Source: Terrilactibacillus sp. S3-3 (GTDB lineage Bacteria; Bacillota; Bacilli; Bacillales; Sporolactobacillaceae). Taken from it: DNA of 64,000 bases. Each line of letters begins with the position of its first letter. Position 1 is the first letter of the stretch. Location: contig CP129291.1 in NCBI GenBank assembly GCA_030437565.1, positions 1,364,001-1,428,000 of the forward strand, written 5' to 3'. The notes beneath the pieces were generated by a model. The model was not told the origin of the DNA. It saw nothing but the letters and a program-made list of their open reading frames with translations, and made no database searches. The translations under genes and the position numbers were made by a program. Below are positions 1-12,428 of the stretch, piece after piece.

Positions 1-905
1 CAAAAGATGAACGCGATTTCAATCTTTCGCGTTACGATATGCTGGAAGTTTCGGTTGAAGCGGCACTTGAAGACGCCGAAACACTTCCATTTATGGGAGA
101 AAAAAGGGTCGTTATTTTGGAGAATCCCTATTTTTTAACAAATGAAAAGCCAAAAACCAAAGTTGAACACGACTTGGCCCGTTTCATTCATTATTTGGAG
201 AATCCATCTCAAGATACCGTACTGATCATTTATGCCTTATATGAAAAACTTGACAAAAGGAAAAAAAATTAGTCAAGATATTGGAGAAAACAGCAAAGAC
301 TTATGAACTGTCAAGACTGTCGGATTCTCTAGTTTTTCAGCTGCTTAAAACCATTGCCGGCAAGTATGGTGCGGTCTATACAAGAAGTGGCCATGAACAG
401 CTCATCGCTTTGACGGGGCCGCATTTAATGCAGCTGGCTAATGAAGTGAAAAAATGTGCCCTCTTTTGCGGAGAGGAGCGGGAAATCGATCGGCAAGTGG
501 TGCTTCAACTCGGTTCTCGTTCACTGGAGTCCAATGTTTTTTTTTTTGCTTGTTGACAAAATAATGAAGCGGCAAACGGCCGAAGCGCTGAAATTACTTC
601 ATGATCTGGTCAAACAGAAAGAGGAACCGATCAAACTGCTGGCCTTGATTGCCCGGCAGCTGCGGATTGTTTATCAGGTCGGCCATTATCGAAAAGCCGG
701 TTATACCCAGCAAAATATTGCCGGAAAAATCGGGGTTCATCCTTACGCAGTGAAGTTGGCCGCGGAGCAGACAAAATTTTACAGTCAAGAAGTACTGAAA
801 GCGGCACTTTCGAAGTGTGCGGAAACGGACTTCCAAATGAAGATCGGTGCCATCGATAAAACGCTGGCGCTCGAATTGCTGATCCATCAGATTGGCGGCA
901 GATAA
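1..905 (+). CDS. holA: DNA polymerase III delta subunit (clamp loader), 5' end outside window
   Basis: HolA opens the sliding clamp within the clamp-loader complex during chromosome replication. Coding sense runs from the left edge (frame starting at base 3, reading KDERDFNLSRYDM) to the stop at 905, with the typical HolA C-terminal helical collar (ALELLIHQIGG). The frame breaks near 262 (run of A) and near 540 (run of T), both at homopolymers, so I treat it as one gene. Its place directly upstream of convergent rpsT is the Bacillus arrangement. The start lies upstream of the window. Confidence 0.85.
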
Positions 906-907
906 AT

Positions 908-951
908 AAAAAAGAGGATTCCGCTGATTTGCGGATCCTCTTTTTTATTTT
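908..951. terminator. Bidirectional intrinsic terminator between holA and rpsT
   Basis: A stem of about 16 pairs (AAAAAAGAGGAT.CCGC against GCGGATCCTCTTTTTT) flanked by A and T runs sits between the two convergent genes and can stop transcription from either side. Confidence 0.85.
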
Positions 952-955
952 GCCA

Positions 956-1222
956 TTATGCCGTTAACTCGTTCAATTTTTTTGCTAAACGAGATTTTTC
1001 ATGTGCCGCTTTGTTCTTATGAATCAAACCTTTTCCGGCTGCTTTGTCGATTTTCTTTGTTGCGACAAGAAAGGCTTCTTTCGCACCGTCGAGATCTTTT
1101 TCAGCAAATTTAGTATTAAATGCTTTGATCGCCGTGCGCATTGCGGATTTAAACATGATGTTATGTTGACGGTTGGCATCACTTTTTTTCACGCGTTTGA
1201 TAGCAGATTTAATATTAGGCAT
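956..1222 (-). CDS. rpsT: 30S ribosomal protein S20
   Basis: Primary 16S rRNA-binding protein of the small subunit. The 88-residue product begins [19 protein letters not shown] and is lysine/arginine-rich, as in the family. The start at 1222 is chosen because AGGAGGTGAAAGT precedes this ATG; an upstream in-frame extension to 1258 has no support. The gene is intact and convergent with holA. Confidence 0.95.
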   Translation of the reverse strand: MPNIKSAIKRVKKSDANRQHNIMFKSAMRTAIKAFNTKFAEKDLDGAKEAFLVATKKIDKAAGKGLIHKNKAAHEKSRLAKKLNELTA

Positions 1223-1518
1223 ACTTTCACCTCCTAATAAAAAAGGATAGTCGGTCACTTAATGGGCAAACGGGCTTTGGGCGGTTTTGACCGCAAAACA
1301 AAGCTGTCTGTCCCATAATTCGCTCGGGGACTCGTTCATGACAACCTGTATTGTATCAAAGCCACCCCGCTTTTGCAATATGAATGAAAAAAGTTAAATC
1401 AGGTCAAGCTGATATCAGAATCATTTTTTACAGAAAGAAAGCCGGAAACCGGGTCAAGCGCCAGGCCCTAACTGAAACGACAATCATACAAATTCGCACG
1501 GAAAGGGAGCTGATATCA

Positions 1519-2632
1519 TTGACTGATGAATTGGATATAAAATCTTTTCTGGTTCGTACGGACCTCGCGATCGAAGCTCAAGAAAGCTTGCCAAAGGATG
1601 CCGCCGATAAGTCACAATCCCGGCATCTGCAAGGTCTTGATCTGGAAACGTCCAATATAAAAGGGGTCAAATTGACACGAATGGTGATTAAACCGGAAGC
1701 GGCAAAGCGTCTGGGAAAAAAGCCGGGAAAATATTTAACATTTGAGGCACAAAGCCTGCGGACGGGAGACACCGAATCCCAGGAAGAGGTAGAGCAAGTC
1801 TTTGCGAAAAAATTTTGCCCGATTTTTAACCGAACTTAATATTTCGAAAGACGCCAGCTGTCTCGTTGTCGGATTAGGCAACTGGAATGTGACTCCTGAT
1901 GCCCTGGGCCCCAATGCGGTGGAAAACTTGCTGATCACAAAGCACTTGTTCGATTTGCAGCCGCAAAACGTACAGGACGGATACCGGCCTGTCAGCGCCA
2001 TTTCACCAGGTGTGATGGGATTAACGGGGATCGAAACAAGTGATATCATCCTCGGCGTGATTGGAAAAACAAAGCCGGATTTTGTGATCGCCATCGATGC
2101 GCTGGCCTCTCGATCGATCGAGCGGGTGAATACAACCATTCAGGTAGCGGACAGCGGTATCCATCCAGGTTCTGGAGTTGGAAATAACCGGAAAGAAATT
2201 AGTTTTCAAACTTTGGGTATTCCGGTGATTGCGATCGGCGTTCCAACTGTGGTGGATGCGGTGACGATCACCAGCGATGTTATGGATATGCTTCTGAAAC
2301 ATCTCGGACGCGAAATGACGGAATCCCGGCGGCCGTCATCGGCCATTGTCCCCTCGTGGATGCCATTTGGCGAAAAAAGAACGTATACGAATGAAGATTT
2401 GCCTAGTAAAGAGAACCGTGCCTCTTTTCTCGGTATGGTAGGGACGCTTTCGGAGGAAGAAAAGGTGCAGCTGATTCGCGAAACGCTTGGATCAACCGGC
2501 CACAACCTAATGGTAACACCAAAGGAAGTAGACGTTTTTATTGAAGACATTGCCAATGTCATCGCCGGCGGATTGAATACAGCCCTTCATGGTCAAGTCA
2601 ACCAGGAAAATTTGGGACACTTTACGCATTAA
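1519..2632 (+). CDS. gpr: Germination protease GPR (spore SASP-degrading endopeptidase)
   Basis: GPR (peptidase family A25/M63) is made as a zymogen in the forespore and degrades small acid-soluble spore proteins during germination. About 370 residues. It starts at TTG 1519, 9 nt after AAAGGGAG, giving a protein that opens [17 protein letters not shown] like known GPR propeptides. Conserved blocks [28 protein letters not shown] and [16 protein letters not shown] are present. The frame breaks once near 1810 at TTTT, which should read TTT. It is an indicator that the host makes endospores. spoIIP, which follows gpr in B. subtilis, is not here. Confidence 0.93.
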
Positions 2633-2719
2633 ATGTCTAAACGGAGAATTCCGTGCATAAAATGAAAGTGAGTAAAAAATTTGACGGACAGGCTATTTGC
2701 CCGGCAGGGAATGGTGCGA

Positions 2720-3085
2720 ATGAAACGTTTAATTATAAAATCAGGCATTTTAATAGCCGTTCTTTTGCTATCCGTTCTATATGGTACGGTAACGGCTGCT
2801 AATAATGGTTCATCCGGCATTAATATCAATGTTCCCCCCGATCCGAACCAAGGGATACAGCCCAATCTTGAACTGCCGGTGCATCTAAAAACTGCGGCAG
2901 AGCCGCAAGCAGAATCTGCGCAAGTGAATCATGAACAGGCGCACGATTCCAGTGCAGCGGCCGCAAATTCCGACTTGTTCCATCATGCCGGGCAAACACT
3001 GACCGATCGTCTGTCAGATCTTTTTGAGACAGGCATGACGGCGACCGCGGCGGTCGTGGATCGTCTTGTCAATTTTTTCCTATAG
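2720..3085 (+). CDS. yqxA: YqxA-like membrane-anchored protein (DUF3679-type)
   Basis: About 121 residues: one N-terminal hydrophobic segment (residues 5-25), then a low-complexity A/Q/P-rich linker and an amphipathic C-terminus (TLTDRLSDLFE). Assigned from position directly before lepA and from general architecture, not from strong residue identity. The start at ATG 2720 is preceded by GGCAGGGA at 2703-2710 with 9-nt spacing. The function of the family is unknown; in B. subtilis the gene sits in the sporulation gene cluster gpr-spoIIP-yqxA. Confidence 0.55.
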   Translation: MKRLIIKSGILIAVLLLSVLYGTVTAANNGSSGININVPPDPNQGIQPNLELPVHLKTAAEPQAESAQVNHEQAHDSSAAAANSDLFHHAGQTLTDRLSDLFETGMTATAAVVDRLVNFFL

Positions 3086-3091
3086 ATTAAT

Positions 3092-3117
3092 GAGCCTTGT
3101 CCAGGCTCTTTTTTTGT
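3092..3117 (+). terminator. Intrinsic terminator after yqxA-like gene
   Basis: GAGCC-TTGTCCA-GGCTC hairpin followed by seven T residues. Confidence 0.8.
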
Positions 3118-3313
3118 GCTTTAAAATTCAGCACTGTGTTTTGGACCGCTGGCGGCAAGATTTCTTTGCGGCTAAAAAACTTTGTTTTTTTAGCTGTAAA
3201 CAACGGCATTTTGGAAGCTGCGCTGGCGTGTTCCGTTGCAAGCCGGTACTCGTAAATTTCAGGCTTTTAAAGCGGTCAGTCCCTTGTTCTTCAGATAAAC
3301 CCGTGACATCGAT

Positions 3314-3322
3314 TGTTATAAT
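3314..3322 (+). promoter_or_regulatory. Extended -10 element upstream of lepA
   Basis: TGTTATAAT matches TGN-TATAAT. No good -35 is seen 16-18 bp upstream, which is tolerated for extended -10 promoters. It lies in the 370-bp gene-free stretch (3086-3458) that otherwise holds a small A/T hairpin near 3171-3195 and the leader hairpin at 3392. Weak support. Confidence 0.4.
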
Positions 3323-3391
3323 CAAAGTTAATATAGGGGCTGTTATCCTGATGTGACGGCAAAGGTGTATCAGATAAACAGCGGATACGAA

Positions 3392-3439
3392 CCGTCAGTG
3401 AATGATGGACAGAGTTTGCTGACGGGAAGTTTTTTTTTT
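3392..3439 (+). promoter_or_regulatory. Terminator-like hairpin in the lepA leader
   Basis: CCGTCAG at 3392-3398 pairs with CTGACGG at 3419-3425 across a 20-nt loop, followed by GAAG and ten T residues at 3430-3439, directly before the lepA ribosome-binding site. It may end transcripts from upstream or act as an attenuator in the leader. Confidence 0.5.
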
Positions 3440-3458
3440 ATTAGTGGGAGGAAAGAGC

Positions 3459-5302
3459 ATGTCAGAAAATCAAAGCAGCCGGCAATCAAGAATTCGTAAT
3501 TTTTCCATCATCGCACATATCGATCATGGAAAGTCGACGCTTGCGGATCGGATTCTGGAGGCAACGAGTGCGCTGACCAAGAGAGAAATGAAGGAACAGA
3601 CGCTGGATGCCATGGATTTAGAGCGCGAACGCGGCATTACGATTAAGCTGAATGCCGTCGAGTTAAAATATAAAGCAAAGGATGGACAGGAGTATGTTTT
3701 TCATTTAATTGATACCCCCGGACACGTCGACTTCGCTTATGAAGTTTCACGGAGTTTAGCCGCTTGTGAAGGCGCTCTGCTTGTTGTTGACGCGGTCAGG
3801 GGATCGAGGCCCAGACGCTCGCTAATGTCTATCTTGCCTTGGAAAATGATTTGGAAATTATTCCTGTAATAAATAAAATTGATTTGCCGAATGCTGATCC
3901 TGAGCGAGTAAGACAGGAAATTGAAGATGTGATCGGCCTTGATGCTTCCGATGCCGTCCTTGCGTCGGCAAAGGCCGGGATTGGAACGGAAGAGATCATC
4001 CAGCAAATCATTGAAAAAAAAATCCCGGCCCCGTCCGGTGATCCCTCTGCTCCGCTCAAAGCGCTGATTTTTGACTCTATGTATGATTCTTACCGGGGCG
4101 TTGTGGCTTATATCCGTGTGGCCCAGGGGACGGTAAAAGTCGGCGATAAGATCAAGATGATGGCAAATGGTAAGACGTTCGAAGTTGTTGAGCTCGGTGT
4201 ATCCACTCCGAAAATTGAGACCAGAAGGGAACTCACCGTTGGAGATGTCGGCTTTTTAACGGCAGCGATTAAGAAAGTCAGCGATACGCGTGTTGGGGAC
4301 ACGATCACAAATGCCGAAAATCCGGCGGATGCTCCGCTTCCAGGGTATCGTCACATGAATCCGATGGTTTATTGCGGGTTATATCCGATCGATTCAAGCC
4401 GCTATAATGACTTGCGAGAGGCGCTTGAACGTCTGGAGTTGAATGATGCGGCGCTGCAATATGAACCGGAAACATCTGAAGCGCTCGGTTTCGGCTTTCG
4501 CTGCGGTTTTTTGGGGCTTTTACATATGGACATTATCCAGGAACGGATCGAACGGGAATTTAACATTGACTTAATTGCCACGGCTCCAAGCGTTATTTAC
4601 AAAATCAAAACAACGGATGGCCATGAAGTGCGGGTCGATAACCCCTCTAAAATGCCTGAAAGAAAATTGATTGGCGAAGTCGAGGAACCGTTTGTTAAAG
4701 CGACGATTATGACACCAAATGACTATGTGGGGTCTGTTATGGAACTGTGCCAGAAAAAGCGCGGCGAGTTCAGCGACATGGTTTATTTGAGTGAAAACCG
4801 AGTCAATATTATTTATTATCTGCCGCTTTCGGAAATTGTCTATGACTTTTTTGACCAACTGAAGTCGAATACAAAGGGCTATGCCTCGCTTGATTATGAT
4901 TTTTCCGGCTACAGGTCTTCCCATTTAGTAAAAATGGACATTTTATTGAACGGCGAAAAAGTTGACGCCCTGTCAATTATTGTTCACCAGGATTTTGCCT
5001 ATGAACGAGGCAAAGCGATTGTTGAAAAGTTGAAAGAATTGATTCCACGGCAGCAGTTCGAAGTACCGATTCAGGCAGCTATCGGTCAGAAGATTATTGC
5101 CCGGGCAACGATCAAAGCGCTTAGAAAAAATGTGCTGGCCAAATGTTATGGCGGTGATATTTCCCGAAAACGTAAATTACTGGAAAAACAAAAAGAAGGG
5201 AAAAAGAGAATGAAAACGGTCGGCAGGGTTGAGGTGCCGCAGGAAGCGTTTATGGCGGTGCTGCGGATGAACGAGGACGAATATAGGGGCGAATCACAAT
5301 GA
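3459..5302 (+). CDS. lepA: Elongation factor 4 (LepA) GTPase
   Basis: Ribosome-bound translational GTPase that remodels stalled or mistranslocated ribosomes. About 614 residues, the usual length. G1 motif [10 protein letters not shown]2/G3 region ERERGITIK and DTPGHVDF, G4 NKIDLP, and the LepA-specific C-terminal domain ending in a K/R-rich [20 protein letters not shown] stretch are all visible. The start at 3459 follows GGGAGGAAAGAGC. One frame break at about 3797 (between DA and [14 protein letters not shown]), a one-base loss. The 3' end overlaps the hemW start by 4 bases, so the two are translationally coupled. Confidence 0.95.
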
Positions 5303-6422
5303 TTAAAGGCGCTTATATTCATATTCCGTTTTGTGAACATATTTGTTACTATTGCGATTTTAACAAAGTTTTTATTGCAAAACAGCCTGTTGATGAGTAT
5401 CTGGAGACACTGGACAGCGAGATCGCCTATTATTCTCCAGGCCGGGTGGAGACGATTTATATCGGCGGAGGCACGCCGACGGCATTAAGTGATCAGCAAT
5501 TCGAGCGGCTGCTTTCGATTGTAAGCACACGACTTATGCACGTAAATATCCGCGAGTTCACGGTGGAGGCAAATCCGGAAAATTTGACAGAGATGAAGCT
5601 GCAGCTGATGAAGAAACATGGCGTCACGCGTCTCAGCATCGGTGTCCAGTCTTTTGACGATGAGTTGCTTCGGAAGATTGGACGCGCGCACGGTTCTAAG
5701 CAAGCACAAGAGGCAGTGGGTAAAGCGAAGAGGTTTGGCTTTGACAATATTTCAATTGATTTAATGTTCGCGCTGCCGGAACAGACGGAAGTTTTTGAAG
5801 GCGTCATTAAAGGCGGCCATGGAACTGGATACGTCCCACATCTCTATTTATTCTCTGCAAATTGAGCCAAAAACCATTTTTTTCAATCGAATGAAAAAGG
5901 GGAATTTGCCGCTTCCGGGGCAGGATATAGAAGCGGATATGTACGAAATGATCATGTCGACTTTGGAGAAAAACGGATTTCGCCAGTATGAGATCAGCAA
6001 TTTTTCCAAACCCGGCTATGAAAGTCTGCACAACAGCCTTTATTGGAAAAAAACGAAGAGTACTACGGCTTCGGGGCCGGGGCGCATGGTTACATTGACG
6101 GGAAACGGATTGTAAACAGCGGTCCGATCAAAAAATATATTGAAACCGTTCGGCACCATGGATACGGGGCAGTGCATGTCCATGATGTGACTGACCAGGA
6201 ACGAATAGAAGAAGAAATGTTTTTGGGGCTGCGCCAGCTTTCGGGAGTCAGTCAATCTCGCTTTTATTGCAAATTCCATCAAAGAATGAAAATATTTATG
6301 GCCCTCAAATTGAACAATTGAAAGCGGACGGCTTAATTTTTGAAGCAGATGACCGCATCGCTTTGACCAAAAAAGGGATATTCTTTGGAAATAATGTGTT
6401 TGAAGCGTTTTTATTGTCTTGA
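5299..6422 (+). CDS. hemW: Radical SAM heme chaperone HemW (coproporphyrinogen-oxidase-like)
   Basis: HemW-type radical SAM protein that binds and transfers heme; formerly called oxygen-independent coproporphyrinogen III oxidase (HemN). The 4Fe-4S motif CEHICYYC lies at residues 12-19, followed by the SAM-binding GGGTPT segment. It begins ATG 5299 inside the lepA stop. Frame breaks near 5810, 6055 and 6290; the C-terminus [17 protein letters not shown] continues to the stop at 6420-6422. Last gene before the CIRCE promoter. Confidence 0.88.
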
Positions 6423-6426
6423 ATCG

Positions 6427-6455
6427 TTGACAAACTGCCGATAAATTGATAAATT
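6427..6455 (+). promoter_or_regulatory. Sigma-A promoter of the hrcA-dnaK operon
   Basis: TTGACA at 6427-6432, 17-bp spacer, TAAATT at 6450-6455. The predicted start site falls directly in front of the CIRCE operator, as in other Firmicute dnaK operons. Confidence 0.8.
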
Positions 6456-6466
6456 TTAGAGTAGAA

Positions 6467-6493
6467 TTAGCACTCGATAAGGTTGAGTGCTAA
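6467..6493 (+). promoter_or_regulatory. CIRCE operator (HrcA-binding inverted repeat)
   Basis: TTAGCACTC-N9-GAGTGCTAA, a perfect match to the CIRCE consensus including the 9-nt spacer. HrcA bound here represses the heat-shock operon, with GroE modulating HrcA activity. Confidence 0.97.
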
Positions 6494-6507
6494 CAGGGGT
6501 GGTAGAG

Positions 6508-7534
6508 ATGTTAACGGAACGTCAATTGTTCTTTTTGCAGGTTCTTGTTGATGACTATATTCTCTCTGCTGAACCAGTTGGTTCTCGATCAATAGCTAAG
6601 CGGGACGATGTTCACTTTAGCTCGGCGACGATCCGAAATGAGCTTGCGGATTTGGAAGAGATGGGTTTTCTTGAGAAGACACATCTGTCCTCTGGACGAG
6701 TACCGTCGGAAAAAGGCTATCGTTTTTATGTGGATCACTTATTGTCTCCAGTGATGCTGTCCGAGGAAGAAATGAAAAATATTCGTCAGTATATCGGAAG
6801 AAGTACGTTGAGACCGAAAAACTGATCCAGACAACGGCGAAATTGCTTTCCGATTTCACGAATTATACAGCGATTGTGCTTGGACCTGAACTGCTCGACA
6901 CGAAACTGAAGCACATTCAGATGATTCAATTGAGCGGTCACCGGGCAGTGATGATCATCGTGACGGATACCGGCCATGTTGAAAATCGTCTTGTCACCCT
7001 TCCGGAAGAGATGGACGGCGGCGATATGGAAACGCTCATCAATATACTGAATGAGAAATTAAACATGGTTCCTTTGTTCCAATTGAAAGATAAGGTGCAG
7101 CAGGAAATTAAAGATGTGCTTCGCAAACACGTCCGAAACTATCAGCAAATGATGTCGTTTTTAACAACGGCGCTCAGCATCCATGATCCCGAAAAAAAAT
7201 ATTTTACAGCGGGAAAAACAAAATGCTCGCGCAGCCTGAATTCCGCGATGTTGATAAGCTTCTCCCTTTATTAAATATATTTGAAAGGAAAATATCATTT
7301 ATTTATGAGCTGCTGCGGATGCCGTCCGAAGGGCTCCATATCCGCATTGGCAGGGAAAATAACCTTTTGGCGATTAAAGACTGCAGCTTAATCACGACCA
7401 CTTATACCATCGGCGGAGAACACGTTGGAACGGTTGCGGTCATCGGGCCGAAACGAATGGCTTACCCGCGTGTTGTCACAATGATTGATCTTTTATCCAA
7501 AATTTTAAGCCGCAGTCTCAGCGATATACAATGA
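6508..7534 (+). CDS. hrcA: Heat-inducible transcription repressor HrcA
   Basis: Winged-helix repressor of class I heat-shock genes that binds the CIRCE element just upstream. About 342 residues, opening [18 protein letters not shown] with [23 protein letters not shown] as the DNA-binding region. Start ATG 6508 follows AGGGGTGG. Frame breaks near 6800-6840 and 7220. First gene of the hrcA-grpE-dnaK-dnaJ operon, so it represses its own synthesis. Confidence 0.95.
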
Positions 7535-7567
7535 CCAAAAGGCCTGACTTTTTTAGGAGGTGAACCT

Positions 7568-8256
7568 ATGGCAAATCATGTAAACGATGAAGCAAAAGAC
7601 GAAAAAGAATCCATAACGACTGAAGAAGCAAAAAAAAAAAAAATGAAAATCAGGAAACGGCAGGCAGCAAGGAGCCGGAACGGAAAGAAAGCGTGAAGGC
7701 TGAAGGTGAAAAGGACGGCGCGATCGACTCGTCGATTTCGGAACCGGCAGCTGAAGGCGCTGAAGGTCCGGATCCCGCCCGCCAGCTTGCTGAAAAGGAG
7801 GCTGAAATCGAGTCTCTGAAAACAGCGCATGATGCTTTAAACAATCGTTTTCTTCGGGCACAGGCCGATTTTGAGAATTTCAAACGGCGGACAAACAAGG
7901 AAAAAGCGGATAGCAGAAAGTTCCGCGCCCAAAGTCTAGTGACCGATCTGCTTGATGTTCTGGATAATTTCAAACGTGCGCTTTCTGTTGATACGCCATC
8001 CGGCGCATCCGGCGATGCCGGAGCCTTTCAGCAAGGGATGGAAATGGTGCTTCACAAGCTTGAAGATGCGCTTAAGAAAGAAGGCGTTGAAGAAATTGCT
8101 GCACTGGGACAGCCTTTTGATCCGAACCTGCACCAGGCAGTGGTTCAGGCGGAAAGCGAAGAGTATGATGAGGGATTCGTTATTGAAGTCTTTCAGGCCG
8201 GTTATACATTGAACGGCCGGGTGATCCGTCCGGCAATGGTGAAGGTCAGCGCTTAA
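7568..8256 (+). CDS. grpE: Nucleotide exchange factor GrpE
   Basis: Releases ADP from DnaK in the Hsp70 cycle. About 228 residues: an acidic, low-complexity N-terminus, a coiled coil (ARQLAEKEAEIESLKTAHDA), then the conserved RAQADFENFKRRTNKEK segment and C-terminal beta domain (PFDPNLHQAVV). The start ATG 7568 sits after AGGAGGTGAACCT. A run of 14 A near 7630-7643 breaks the frame between start and body, so the visible open frame begins only at 7693. Second gene of the operon. Confidence 0.93.
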
Positions 8257-8320
8257 TTTTCTATGATTTTATGGATAAACTGGCAAAGAAAAAGTTAAAG
8301 TACAATAGGAGGCATTTTGA

Positions 8321-10170
<1,850 letters not shown>

Positions 10171-10198
10171 TCGGCTGAAGTTTTGAAATGAGTGCGTG

Positions 10199-10239
10199 AA
10201 AAAGTCGAAGTCAGACGCGGGTCTTGGCTTTGGCTTTTT
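10199..10239 (+). terminator. Hairpin with T run between dnaK and dnaJ
   Basis: AAAAGTCGAAGTCAGAC pairs, partly by G-U, with GTCTTGGCTTTGGCTTTT and ends in a T run. It may reduce dnaJ transcription relative to dnaK. Confidence 0.6.
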
Positions 10240-10304
10240 CTTGCTTATTTGAATATAAAGATGGTATGATTTAATTTATGTGAAGTCATTTCGGGAGTGA
10301 TTGG

Positions 10305-11433
10305 ATGAGTAAAAGGGACTACTATGAAGTCCTTGGCGTCGGCAAGGATGCCTCAAAGGATGAAATAAAAAAAGCGTTTCGGAAGTTAGCGAGAAAATAC
10401 CACCCCGATGTCAATAAAAGCCCCGATGCGCCGGAAAAATTCAAAGAAGCTCAGGAAGCATACGAAGTGCTAAGCAATCCGCAAAAAAAAGCGCAATATG
10501 ATCAGTATGGCCATGTTGATCCGAATCAAGGCTTCGGCGGCGGTCAGGGATTCGACGGCGCCGATTTTGGCGGATTCGGCGATATTTTTGATATGTTTTT
10601 CGGCGGCGGTTCAAGAAGGCGCGATCCGAATGCTCCGCGTCAGGGCGATGATGATCTCCATTATACGATGTCGCTTACTTTCGAAGAGGCAGCATTCGGT
10701 AAAGAAGCAGACATTAGCATTCCGACGGAAGAAGCCTGTTCAACGTGCCACGGGAGCGGAGCAAAACCGGGAACGAAGCCCGAAACGAAACAGCCCGCAT
10801 TGCCACGGCAGCGGCCAGTTGAATACGGAACAAAATACGCCGTTCGGCCGAGTCGTTAACCGCCGTGTCTGCCATCATTGCCACGGAACAGGCAAACTTA
10901 TCAAAGAAAAATGTTCGACATGCGGAGGAACGGGCAAGGTTAGGAAAAATAAGAAAATTCATGTCAAAATTCCGGCCGGCATTGACGAAGGACAGCAAAT
11001 CCGCATTGCCGGCAAAGGAGAATCCGGAACAAACGGCGGCCCGGCAGGCGATCTCTATGTGTTGTTCCACGTTAAGCCGCATAAGTTTTTCGAGCGCGAA
11101 GGCGATGATGTCTATTGTGAACTGCCTTTAAGTTTTGCTCAAGTTGCTTTAGGTGATGAAATCGAAGTGCCGACGCTTTATGGGAAAATAAAGCTGAAAA
11201 TTCCTGCCGGCACGCAAACCGGCACGAATTTTCGCCTTAAAGGAAAAGGCATTAAAAATGTGCGAGGCTATGGGCAGGGCGATCAGCACACAGTCAGAGT
11301 CGTAACCCCGAAACGTCTTTCGGAAGAGGAAAAAAATCTGTTTAAGAAATTATCCGCTCTTGGGGGCTCACCTCTCCATGATGAGAACGACAATTTTTTT
11401 TCAAAAGTAAAAAGAGCATTTAAAGCGGATTAA
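10305..11433 (+). CDS. dnaJ: Co-chaperone DnaJ (Hsp40)
   Basis: Stimulates DnaK ATP hydrolysis and delivers substrates. About 375 residues: J domain with HPD in [11 protein letters not shown]-rich linker ([16 protein letters not shown]), a zinc-finger domain with CxxCxGxG repeats ([24 protein letters not shown]) and two C-terminal beta domains. Start ATG 10305. One frame break near 10785-10795 damages the second zinc motif in the text; the HCHGSG half resumes in the other frame. Last gene of the chaperone operon. Confidence 0.95.
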
Positions 11434-11457
11434 AATGAGAAACGGAGCTGGATTAGG

Positions 11458-12428
11458 ATGAAGTGGTCGGAAATTTGCATTCATACAGCCCAGGAAGCGG
11501 TCGAACCGATTACCAATATTTTATACGAAGCAGGGGCAGGCGGCGTCGTGATCGAGGATTCCAATGACTTGCGAAAAATTCGATCAAAGGCGTTTGGTGA
11601 AGTGTATGATCTTAATCCCAATGACTATCCTGATGAAGGGGTAAACGTGAAAGCTTATTTGCCGGTGAACAGTTTTTTGGGAGAAACGGTTGACGAAATT
11701 AAGCAATCTATTAATAACCTGCTTCTTTATGATATTGATCTGGGCCGGAATCAAATTACGATCAGTGAAATAAATGAAGAAGAGTGGGCGACTGCCTGGA
11801 AAAAAAATACTATAAACCTGTTAAAGTCACCAAAAGTCTCTCGATCACGCCTACTTGGGAGGACTATCATCCGGCTGACAGAGGGGAGCAGGTGATCGAA
11901 CTTGACCCGGGAATGGCCTTTGGCACCGGGACACACCCGACAACAGTCCTGTGTATTGAAGCGCTTGAGCGCTATATGCCGGCGAATGCGAAAGTTCTCG
12001 ATGTTGGCACCGGGACGGGTGTTCTGGCCATCAGTGCCGCGAAGTTAGGTGCGCGGGAAGTGCTTGCGGTTGATTTGGATCACGTTGCCGTCCAATCGGC
12101 GAAGATCAATGTGAAGCTGAATAAAGTTCAGGACATTGTCAGCGTCAAACAAAACAACCTGGCCGATAACGTCGGCGCGGGATACGACGTGGTTGTCGCC
12201 AATCTACTTGCCGAAATCGTCATTAGAATGGCGGAGGGTGCTGCAAAAGTGCTCTTGCCGGACGGTATTTTAATCGCTTCAGGCATTATTAATAATAAAA
12301 AAGACGAGGTCAAACACGTGCTGGAAGGCAGCGGCCTGACAGTGATTCACGAAGCGGCACGGGAAGACTGGGTAGCTTTGATTGCCAAAAAGGAGAAGGT
12401 TCATGCAGCAGTATTTTGTTCCGATTGA
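11458..12428 (+). CDS. prmA: Ribosomal protein L11 methyltransferase PrmA
   Basis: SAM-dependent methyltransferase that trimethylates L11. About 320 residues. The substrate-recognition N-domain is followed by the Rossmann motif VLDVGTGTGVLAISAAKLGA and the NLLAEI motif. Start ATG 11458 follows GGAGCTGGATTAGG. One frame break at the A run near 11800. The 3' end overlaps the rsmE start, so the tail after KKEK (to 12428) is uncertain. Order dnaJ-prmA-rsmE-mtaB is conserved in bacilli. Confidence 0.93.
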
